Assembly: GCA_036924285.1 (NCBI GenBank)
Contig: JAYKYS010000008.1
Location: 24,165,001-24,229,000, forward strand
Reading direction: 5' to 3'
DNA length: 64,000 bases
Source of the DNA: Asterella californica
Taxonomy: Eukaryota > Streptophyta > Marchantiopsida > Marchantiales > Aytoniaceae
Shown here: in pieces, positions 1 through 9,737 of the stretch
Layout of the letters: every line of letters starts with the position of its first letter
Position numbering within the stretch: position 1 is the stretch's first letter
Translations under genes and position numbers: made by a program
The notes under the pieces: generated by a model
The model's database searches: none
Told to the model about the DNA's origin: nothing
What the model saw: the letters and a program-made list of their open reading frames with translations, nothing else

Positions 1-1165
1 CGAGAAGAATTGTGGAAGTACAGAAACCTAGAGATTGAAGAGAGTGAGTAAACACTTGAAGTTGGAGGAAGCGTTATTTGACAAGAATCAAAGTACAAGG
101 AATGTTCAACCAACAATGTACAATATATTGAAGTTCGATCTATACAAGAAAATGATCGAAGATGTAAAACAAGAGGATGGCCGTTTCCAGCTCCACAGTC
201 ACAACAAGATCTGGTATGTTTTGATTGTAATCAAAGTGTGGTGCCCACAGTTTGCAAACATTGAGATTTTTATAAAAATTTATAACTTTACGTCTTTTAT
301 AATTGAATTAACCTTGTTACTTAAGTTTACCCTCTGCTTAGCGGGAAGATGAACTTAAGATAAATTTTTAGGAGAGAAGCCGACTTCTTCCGGAAGTCGG
401 CTTCTCTTCTCGAGGATCAGAAAGGAGTTGAGGCAACGAGCAGAACCACCACACTTACTAATTTTTAGCATTGAAGCTAAGTTCTTGAAGAAAGAAAGAT
501 TGAGGTTGTGAGTAATGGTCAGAGGAGTACAAGTTCAAGAGTTGTTACAAGATGGAAGTTTCAGAACAAACGTTACCAAGAGAGAACTCCACAAGAGGTT
601 AGAACATGTACTCCTACACCTATCACCAATCATTTTGATAAGGACAGACCAGAGACACGTAATGATATTCTCATTAACAATGGTGAAGAATGTGAGGAGG
701 ATTGTATCAAGGATGACTCTTTGGATTCACTCCATTACATTGAGAATAACAGTTGATCAACAAGTATCCGGAATGATATTCTGAAGAAATAAGATACAAC
801 AAGCCAATATTGAACAAGCTTGGTCACTGGACAAAGACTACATCAAAATAAAGTGACAAGGAGGAGAACATCAAAACAATCGAACACCTTTTGTCATTAG
901 TGATACATATCAGATTTCACCAAGGGAGACATGTTTGTTTAGTTGGGATCAAGGACTTTCAGAAGAAATGGAGATCTCGAGGTAGAACTTGACATATGAT
1001 GAATATATAAAGAGATAATGCAGATCTGGATATTATACGAGAGTTTGGATCGGATACCTATCCAGATGGTTCGGACGTCAATTTAAAGACTCATCGGGGA
1101 ATCAATCCGGAAAACTATACGGAAAGTAATCTGAAACTTTATGTATCATCATCTGTTGTTGAACA
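1..1165. other. No recognisable gene
   Basis: Only short open frames occur here (for example 508-756) and none matches a family I recognise. The stretch is probably eroded repeat sequence, because decayed retroelement coding begins just to its right. A strong hairpin at 373-407 is listed separately. Confidence 0.5.
373..407. repeat. Perfect 15 bp hairpin
   Basis: The arms 373-387 and 393-407 are perfect inverted repeats around a 5 nt loop (TTCCG). No coding frame or transposon end explains it. It could be a foldback remnant or an RNA hairpin. Confidence 0.7.
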
Positions 1166-1219
1166 AATTGAACATATCCAATCATTAGATGGCTAGGTCA
1201 ACAACTTGCTTACAAGTCT

Positions 1220-1800
1220 ATGACTAATGATGTGGATGGTTGGACAATAGCACAACACACTAATGTGAAGGTCAACATTCAGAATACAAGAGAACCACGA
1301 AGTCTGAAGATTGGTCGAGAACTGACCGAAGAGCAAAAACGACTATTGGTCAAGCTTTGGAGAGAATTTGAAGAGGTATTCACTTGGAGATATGAAGATA
1401 TGAATGTTATTCTTGCTATAAGCACCAATCAATAATACAACCAGGTGGTGATAGTAGAGGAAGACCAAGTGAGGATGGTGTTCAATATTTTCTGGAGAGT
1501 CTTTGCTTGTGCAAAGATGCTCTTTGGACTGATTGAAACATCATCCACTTCTCATAGACTCATAACTAAGAGTTTCGGACCTTACATGTGTGATCTCATG
1601 GAGACTTTTCTGGATGAATACACCTTATATGGAGATGCTGATGATCACTTGGAGCAGCCAAGAACATGTTTACTAATGTGTAGGATGAACCAGTTGAGTC
1701 ACAACCTAGAGAAATGCACATTCTAGATAACATTTGGAGTACTAATATGATGTCTCGTCTATAGTGAGAAGTTGCTGAAGGTTTCAAAATGATAAGGAGA
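1220..1800 (+). pseudogene. Decayed Ty3/gypsy reverse transcriptase fragment
   Basis: Two adjacent open pieces resemble consecutive parts of a Ty3/gypsy pol. The piece at 1220-1435 holds the linker typical just before the RT domain (a stretch reading ELTEEQKRLLVKLWREFEEV followed by FTWRYEDM). The piece at 1445-1726 holds the RT palm region: a degenerate FGLI segment, then ETFLDEYTLYGDADDHLEQ, which corresponds to the family's YxDD-plus-helix region with the catalytic DD altered, then the region ending in LEKCTF. Between and after them are stops and frame changes, with similarity fading beyond about 1800. The sequence is distinct from families A and B and much older. Family assignment is fairly secure; exact limits are not. 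Confidence 0.7.
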
Positions 1801-4394
1801 ATGCTTATGAAACATGCACTCAAGAATCAAATGGAGTTAAGTGAGATACTGCAGCAAGATGAAGTACGCTTCTGAAATAGTGATCAGAGTCAAACAGACA
1901 CTTCCAGGATTTTCACAAATAGATCTATTGATATATTTCACAAGTCAAACAGAGATGAAGTACATTATGACAAAACTGAAAGCTTTAGTTATGGACTATG
2001 CAGACCAATTAGCAAGGTGGAAGGAGTCAAGAACCGGAGAATGTCAAAGAACACCTTTCATATGAGCATTCTCATAAGATTACAACGGATACTTTGAACA
2101 GGACTAGTAACCCACGATACAAGGAAAGCTGAGCTGATGAAAAATCTTTAGCTGAAGTACCAAACGGATGAGATCTCCTATCATATCATATTGAGAAGGA
2201 GGAGATCTTAGAAGACACATCATCACATCAGCGAAAGAGGTTTGCGCAACCAAATCTATGTTTTCAGAGAAGTTCAGAGAAGAAGGAGCAGCAAGAAGTA
2301 TCAGCTTCAAGCGGTACAGATAAAGCAATAAGTACATACAAGAGGAATGAACAACAAGTTGGAGAAACTATCCATGGTAACAAAATGATGATGATTTCAG
2401 ATAAGAAAAAAGTCAAAGTTATAACCTTGGAGGAGATCAACAGTCAGAGTGAAGTACGTAATAGTATCTCAAGCAAGAAAATAGATCAAAATGATCACAA
2501 GAGTGTAGAGGACAACAAGAGGAGAATTCTCAAAATATGATACAAAGAAGACTAAGGACAACTTAGAGGATTCAGAGGAATCAAATACTTCACAACTCGA
2601 AGAAGATACATATGACAAAGAGTACACGAAGACTAGAATCACATATCATAGAGGACAAGGAGCATCAACAATCAATGTGGATCAGAAGACACGAAAGAGG
2701 TTAGAGAGGTTACTTGAAAGATCAAGTTCTTCTTGTATGTATTGCTATTAATACAATACATGTGATAGAGAAGAATATTGAATCACTATGCCATATGATA
2801 TGATGACGAGAACATAGAAGAGTATGAAGACAACAACGGGTATAACACTCGTTGTAACTTTCACTTCTTCTGAGCAACGAGAGACAGAAAGAATGATAAA
2901 GCAAATGAGGACCACTCAAACATATGTGGACACGGAGTCTTATCCGGCATTAGTCCAAAGGTTTACCTAGAAATCTAGAGAAACCAATGACATAATCATC
3001 GATGGATTTTATACAAATATTTGTACATGATATGTTGACAATCAATACATGGTCATGGACATTTATATGCATAAGAGAGACTACAAAGGCTTATACAACG
3101 ACATGTTCTACCAAAGATACAATAATCATACCAGTAGTATTATGAAGACAAAGGACGTACTCGTTCGTTTGATCACACATCTCTGAGAGCAGTACATTGA
3201 GCATGTACAAAACATACATCAAGAGTTACTTAATATGTTATCAAGAACTTTCAGTCTCTTGCAAGAGCTCATTGTCACGTATGTTCAGAATGTCATCTTG
3301 GATAGCAAGAACTAGGAGTTGTGTTTTGGCAGCAGTTAAGAATACTACCATCATTATTCACCTTACGGCTGAGTTGAGGATCGTCCTTTGAGCATACTTT
3401 TTATCCTTAGGATGATCCAAATGAGAATGAGTCTAAAAGATGTTCTTGGACGAAGAGTTGTTGGAAATGCAAAGACAACTACAACATGAGGTTGACTATG
3501 GAGATGTACTCAATTACATCGAAATATCTTGGTATTGCGGACCCATTTGGGATAATTTTCAAAATCATTCCGTCCATTAGAACTAGATCTCAACTTTGTA
3601 CTGCAACATATGCACATCCGTTGATCGAGGACGACAACGAACTAAGAAGAAGATAAATGTTGCAGAACAACCTTGAGTGTAGTCAATCATTACGTGTTGT
3701 AATTATTCTAGAGTTAAGTTTGAAACAATAGGACCAGATCTATTTCTCTAATTGTTATTTGTTGATCCCGATAGTCCATATCTCATATTGAATATATTAC
3801 AAACAGCAGTAATTAGAGTGAGTTGCAAGATTAAGATCAAGTCATCGCTAAGTAGTACTCCAAAAAATGATACTTAGAGTAAAGACTCGATTTGATAGTA
3901 CTCGGGAGTCCGTATTCCAGATGGTTCGTATGACCCATATGACATGTATGTTCTAAAGATCTCAGATATCAGAGTAGTCCGTACAATCTCTAATAGTTGA
4001 AGGCTCTAATGTCTGGAACCGATCTGAGTGTTGAGTTATCAGCTTGGAAGAAGAAGAGTAGCATGACCTTTGAGTGTTGAGACCATATATAGATAGGTTA
4101 TTTGAAGTCCCTTTGGTTTGCTATTCGAGATAACCATATATATGGATTGTAAGCTGGATATCCGATACGGAGTTAGTTATGGCAGTTTGACAACCTCTTG
4201 ATGTGGCTGTTGTAGCGAAGGTCAAGACACACCGAGGTTGTCATTTAGGAAGGTCTAGGCCTCGAGGGTCATTGGTTGATCAATTGCAAGTGTATAGTGG
4301 ATTTACATATTTCATTGTAAAGAGTGGGATTTAAGTTTTGGATGACATCTGCTTTGCTCTACACCTACATGGATGAACATTGGATTGCTTGCAT
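1801..4394. other. No recognisable gene; probable eroded retroelement
   Basis: Short open frames (1841-2065, 3197-3391) have no family match I can defend. The part next to the RT relic may be the rest of that element. The right end flanks element A and carries its 4 bp target duplication at 4395-4398. Confidence 0.4.
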
Positions 4395-4398
4395 ACGT

Positions 4399-4624
4399 TG
4401 TCGTGATGTGAATCATTTTACAGTGTAAATAATTCACCTCTCTGTCAAGCGTTAGTCTCTCTGAGTGAAGTTAGGACCTCAGAGAAGTCGACACTAGAGG
4501 TTGTTATATATTTTGAGTCTTAGTAGGTTGATTACCATGTAGATGGAGTTAAGCTCATGGGTTGTAATTACATGTCGCCCATGCATGCTTCCTAGCGAGG
4601 TTAGGTTATCTTTCGGAATTACGT
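4399..4624 (+). repeat. 5' LTR of element A, first part
   Basis: Matches the first 226 bp of the 3' LTR starting at 13400 with two differences. It begins TGTCGTGATGTGAATCA and carries a short imperfect inverted repeat (GTGAATCATTT against AAATAATTCAC). It is interrupted after 4624 by the family B solo LTR. Confidence 0.93.
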
Positions 4625-5997
4625 TGTCGGAGTGTGATCCGTCTACCTAGGAAAGCGCCGGGCTTCTGGCTGTGGTTGTTTACTCAAGAGGTTGGCTTTC
4701 AGGTCACAACAGGAGCTATAAACACTCACACAGGAGTGTAGGATCCTCTGATATGCTCAAAAAGCGAAATTTAGGTCTCACTGGTAGTAATAGGCTTAAG
4801 CGGTGAACTTTGACACTCAAAGAGAGGAAAACTATGAAGGTTTAGACCTCTAAACTTCCCCTACATGCAAATGAGGTACTACTGAACTCACAGACGAAGT
4901 TTCAACCTGAGATCAAATTCTGACACGGAGATATGAACAGAAAAGTTCTGAATAAGAGAATTATGGCAATTTCTGGTACCTAGACAGCTATTCAGACATA
5001 GAACAGAGAATTGGCTCGATGAATTTCAAATCTTCTCACAGTATTTGAAGTCTACAGGATGCTGAACATCCCTGTGAAGTTGGGACTCCTGAATGTTTGT
5101 AGAACTCCAGATCTCCTTCTCTAAAGTCGCTGCTCTAGATTAAGAGCTTTTCAGACCCCCTCTGCTTCAGCGGCCGCCCTGAATTACTCAGTTACTCAAA
5201 TGATTCGAAACTTTTTGGACAGTCGTAGCCCTCCTGACAGTGAACGCAACCACGAAGTTTTGAAGTGATTTCCTCAATTCTGCTGCAATTGGCACCGAAA
5301 ACCCTAAAATCAACAAAAGTGATGCAGTTTTGGCACAATCCGAACTTCAATTGGGCATAACTCCTTGTTTATTGATCCAAATCGAGCAAAAATTTCACTG
5401 ACAGTGCTTGGCACGACGAGCTCCCTCTTCCTGTGTTCTCAGATTTCGAAGATACCTCACCAATTGCTCGAACTCCACTCTAGAGCTCTGTTTCTAAACT
5501 TAGAGTTTTACAAAAGACAAAAATGGACCAATGGGAGTTCATAGCTCCACTTGACTGTCCTTTTGTGCCTTAAACTACCTGGTAACTTTTCTACACTCAT
5601 AGGCTACCACGTCAAGCCCCCTAGAGTGCCAGCGTATAACTTAAACTACCTAAAATGACACATAGCCCTGAAAAATAACTTAAATTAGCTAGAAAGCGTG
5701 CATGGGCGACAAGTAAGTACAACCCATGAGCTCAAACCCCTATCAGCATGGAAACCCTAAGTTATGTACACTGAACGTCATAGACAAGTAAGAAGTCACT
5801 TGCACAAGCGCACAAATGCTTGAACAAGATAACTAACATACTATCAGCCTACTAGGACTCAAAATAGTATTAACACCGTATGCAAAGGTGTCAAACATAT
5901 ACATAAAGGACTAGAAGTAATATGAGCTAACTTCTAGAACTACCAAACCTAAGCGTCGGAGTAGAAGTCAAGCGTGTAGCCGCCAAATGGTGCGACA
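4625..5997 (-). repeat. Solo LTR of family B nested in the 5' LTR of element A
   Basis: On the minus strand this is a full 1373 bp family B LTR, the same length as both LTRs of the complete element at 37252-45947. It reads TGTCGGAGTG at the left and ends GGTGCGACA at the right. ACGT flanks it on both sides (4621-4624, 5998-6001), and removing it restores the uninterrupted order seen in the 3' LTR of element A. It has diverged visibly from the B element LTRs. A solo LTR of this kind normally arises by recombination between the two LTRs of a full element. Confidence 0.93.
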
Positions 5998-6001
5998 ACG
6001 T

Positions 6002-7097
6002 GTCGTTTTACATGTCTTCGCATGTAGTTTAGGGTCTATGCTGGCACTTTAGAGACTTGACGTGGTAGCCTATAAGCAAATTCAAGTCACCACGTGGTTT
6101 GGGACGCAAAAGGACAGGGGAGTGGAGCTATGAACTCCCATTGGTCCAATTTTGTCTTTATGTACTGCTAAACTTAGTAGTAGGGGTCTTAAGAGGAGTT
6201 CGAACATTTGGTGAGGACTTCGAAATCTGAGAGCACAGGGAGAGAGAGCTCGTCGTGCCAAGCACTGTCAGCAAAATTTTTGATCGATTTGGAGCAATAA
6301 AGAAGGAGTTATGGCTGATTGAAGTTCGATTTGTGTCAGAATTGTAGCACTTCTGTTGATTTTGGAGTTTTCGGTGTCAATCGCAGTAGATTTGAGAAAA
6401 TCGCTTCAAACCTTCGAGGTCTCGTTCATTGGCAGCAGGGCTACGACTGTCCCCAAATTATCATGTCAATTGAAATTGTGAGTAATTCGGGGCGACCGCT
6501 GAAGTAGAGGGGGTCCGAAAAGCTCTCAATCTGGAACAGCAACTTCAGAGAGCGAGATCTGGAGTTCCGTGTACAATCAGGAGGCCCAACTTCACAGGAG
6601 TGTTCAGCAAGCTGTGTACTGCAAATCCTGTAAGAATCTTTGAAAGTGATCGAGCCAATTCTCTGTTCTAGGTCGAAATAGTTGTCTGGGTACCAGAAAT
6701 TGCCGTAATTTCTCTGCTCAGAACGTTTCTGCCTATATCTCGACACTCTGATTTGATCTCAAGCTGAAACTTCGTGTGTATGGTCAGTAGGGCCTCACTT
6801 ACATGTAGGAGGAGTTCTGAAGCTTGAACCATTGTATGTTTTTGATTTTGGACTGTTAAAGTTCGTTGTCTGACCTTATTACTGCTAGTCTGATCTGATT
6901 TTCACTTCCTGAACATACTGGAGGGTCAATTCGACCTGAGTGAGTGTTTATACTGTTCCCTTTTGATCCGAAGCCTACCTCTGTAATAAGCACCATAGCC
7001 TGAAGTCCAACACTTCTCTGAGTAGATTGAACACAACCTTCAAGACCTATCACAGCCAGAAGGTTCCGCCCTTCCCAGGAAAACTCTCAACTCGACA
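6002..7097 (+). repeat. 5' LTR of element A, second part
   Basis: Continues the 5' LTR after the nested solo LTR and matches 13624-14720. With 4399-4624 it makes 1322 bp against 1321 bp for the 3' LTR. It ends CTCGACA at 7097. The short open frames inside (6319-6507, 6441-6746, 6856-7053) recur at the same place in the 3' LTR and are not genes. Confidence 0.93.
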
Positions 7098-7099
7098 TC

Positions 7100-7117
7100 T
7101 GGTGCTTCCACTGAGAG
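7100..7117 (+). promoter_or_regulatory. Candidate primer binding site of element A
   Basis: TGGTGCTTCCACTGAGAG begins two bases after the 5' LTR. The leading TGG fits pairing with a tRNA 3' CCA end. The same 18 bases occur at 63342-63359 in the family C element. I could not assign the tRNA. Confidence 0.65.
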
Positions 7118-7166
7118 CTCTTGGGGTGATTGATTGAGAAGGTTGAGTTCACTACAAAGAGAAGAG

Positions 7167-9719
7167 ATGGATCGCAAGAGTGCTGCTGCTGCTACTTCTA
7201 CGCCTGCTGCATCTACGTCTACTGCAGCTCCTTCTGTAGCACCAGCGGCTACAGCGACATCTGCACCTGGTCTAGATACGGCTGAGATTCTGAAGACACT
7301 TGCGGCCCTGGTCCAACAACATCCGATCATTGGAGGGGGTGAGTTGAAGTCTACCAAGGCTTTGCAAGCAATTGTGAATAGATGCGGTAGATTTGAAGGT
7401 AGAGATATTTCTAGATATCTGCGTGAATACAGAGGAGAGATGGAACTAGTTAGAGTTACTGATGTTGAGATGATAGGGAGTTTCGAGTTAGCTGTAATCC
7501 CTGAGTTGCGGGACCAAGTTAGGGATGTACAGAGAAGAAATCTAAGCGTGTGGATGAGTTTTGAATGATCTCTTCGAGAGGAGTTTCTTGAAGAAGATTC
7601 TGAGAGAGTTACTAGGAGAACATTTTTGGACTGGGTTGAGCAGCAACCTGGTCGTATGATGAACCTGAATGAGATGCTGAGAGAGTTTGATCGGAGATAT
7701 CGACAACTCTCAACTCTTGAGAGGATAACCTTAGATGCTAGGAAAATCGAGCTTTTCCTGCAAGCTACCGATGATGCTACGGCAGATCGGTTATGCTATA
7801 TGTTGGCTGACCGATCGGCTGAAGGAGGAGTTACTACTGATTGGGGGAGAGTTGAGGATGCTGTTGCTGTATTGACGAGACAAAGGCGTGGAAGAGTGGC
7901 TGTGGGAGGACGTCCGCTTGCAGAAGTGACCGCTCAACCTCGCACTGCTCCTCAAGTATAGCAACCTCCGGCTCTTGCTCCGGCTCCTAGACATGTTGTC
8001 CCGGCTGCAGTTCCTTTGATGCCAGTTGTGCCAGTTCCTGTACAAAAGGCACCGGCTCAGAGACCTGCAGAGAACCATGGACAGCAGAATCAGATCGAAG
8101 ACCTGATTCAGCAGATGAGAGAACTGAAGGTGGAGTTAGCTGGTCTGCAGAGAGAGCAGCCACCGGCGCCTGCTGCTGCACTTCCAGGAGGTGCTCCTGT
8201 TCGTAGATGTATCTGGTGTGACAGTCAAGATCATTTCCGAGGGGACTGTCAAGAGCTCACGGCTGCTCTGCGAGATGGTGTGGTTCGCTACCAGAACGGT
8301 AGGCTGCACCTTTCTTCTACTGGGGAGCCGCTAAGCACGCAGTTTGGACGAGGAGGCATGAGGAGTCTACCTCAGATTACAGCTGCTGCAACTGTACATG
8401 CATTGATGGCACCACCGGTAAATCCTGATGTATATGCCGGTCATATTGAGGTTTCTTCTAGTCCTACGTTGCTAGATAGAACTACTGAGAAGAAACCTGT
8501 TCAAGTTCCTTCTGAAGTACTGAAGAGAGGAGCAGAAACTATCCGTAGGGTCACAGGGTGGGGAGATCTTGTTGATGCTGCGTCTATCAAAGCATTCTTG
8601 GACGTGGATAGACACGTTCACTGGCAGGATGCTTCTGTGGAAGAGAAGAGGCGGCGAGAAGCCTCTGAACTAGATACTGGAGTTCCGGAGGAGACTGGAG
8701 ATAGACGGAGGGTCACAAGGAGGCGAGCAGCCCCTCCAGAAAACGTCCCATCTACTTCTGCAGCTCCTCCACCTGCACCGGGTCCGATGGAGGACGTGCA
8801 GAGATCCCAGCAGGAGCCAACGACTGCTGGTAGACGGTTTACTGCCCAAGAGAAGGGGAAAGGACCGGCTTATAAGTTGGCAGCTGATATTGAGACTTCA
8901 ACTGATCTCAAGAGCATCTTGGAGCAGAGAATACTTTATGCGCGAATCGAGTTTTCTCTTCGGGAGGTTCTTGATATTGCGAAGAGGGAGTTTCACGAGC
9001 TGATCATCTACATCATCAAGCGGAAGAGACAGGTGATGTCCGAGCAAGTTGAAAGTCAGATGATAGATGTAGTAGGAGCTTCTGTAAATGATGTAGAGTT
9101 TGGCAAGGTGCACTTTCAGGAAGCTGATGATACAGAGTATCAGCAAGAAGCGTTAGTTGCTGGTACCAATACTGCTGAATTCGATGATGATGAAGCTGGC
9201 GATGAGAGTCCAGCTGCTGATAGTGACTTCAGGAAGAGACACTGGGCTCGTGCTACGACGGCTACACGAGTTCGTCTCGGAAGTCTTGAACCTGTTGCTG
9301 CGTTAGTTGATCACGGTTCAGAGATCAACATCATGTCACGAGAGGTGTACGAGAGAGGACAGTGGCCTATCGAACTGAACCATGGTTGGGTGCTACGAGC
9401 TGCAAACAACCAGAAGGGTGAGTTATACGGCGCTTGTCCCAACGTGAGAGTGAAGCTGGGTGATGTGGAGGTAGATCAGCACTTCTTCGTGCAATCTTCT
9501 GCTTCTTATCCTGTGATTCTTGGTCAATCTTATATCACCGCAGTTAGAATGGAGACCAAGGTGATGGACGATGGATCTCACTATGCTAGGATCCGTAGTC
9601 CAGATGATAGACGTTCTGTGTAGTTTTTGACCGTTCGTTCGAACCACGAACGAAACAGACAGACTTTGAGAGATTCTCCTATCTGTAGGAGTAAGGGTTT
9701 TCTGAAACCACTCTTGTAG
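7167..9719 (+). pseudogene. gag-protease polyprotein of element A, broken by three stops
   Basis: One frame runs from the ATG at 7167 to the TAG at 9717-9719. It holds an Ala/Thr/Ser-rich N-terminus, a retrotransposon gag domain (about 7330-7900), a zinc knuckle at 8208-8249 of the form C-x2-C-x4-H-x4-C (CIWCDSQDHFRGDC), a charged linker, and a retropepsin-like aspartic protease with ALVDHGSEINIM (DHG at 9309-9317) and a later ILGQSYI flap-side motif. Three in-frame stops interrupt it: TGA 7566, TAG 7959 and TAG 9621. The related element B reads through at the positions that can be compared. The protease triad is DHG rather than DTG or DSG. Pol follows in the -1 frame. Confidence 0.88.
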
Positions 9720-9737
9720 GACGCTATACCAAGAGTG
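9695..9737 (+). promoter_or_regulatory. Candidate programmed -1 ribosomal frameshift signal, element A
   Basis: The heptamer GGGTTTT (9695-9701) is read G GGT TTT in the gag-protease frame, which matches the X XXY YYZ rule. After a 7 nt spacer, CACTCTTG (9709-9716) pairs perfectly with CAAGAGTG (9730-9737) around a 13 nt loop. The zero frame stops at 9717-9719. The -1 frame has its last upstream stop at 9692 and is open from 9695 into pol. Element B has the same heptamer and a different stem at the same spacing. Confidence 0.75.

Noticed and set aside
7100..7117. Assignment of the primer binding site to initiator tRNA-Met
   Set aside because: The sequence departs from TGGTATCAGAGC after the first four bases; I could not name the tRNA.
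6319..7357. Open frames inside the LTRs of element A (62 aa, 101 aa, 65 aa), repeated at 13942-14676
   Set aside because: They recur at the same LTR positions, have no family match and lie in non-coding LTR sequence.
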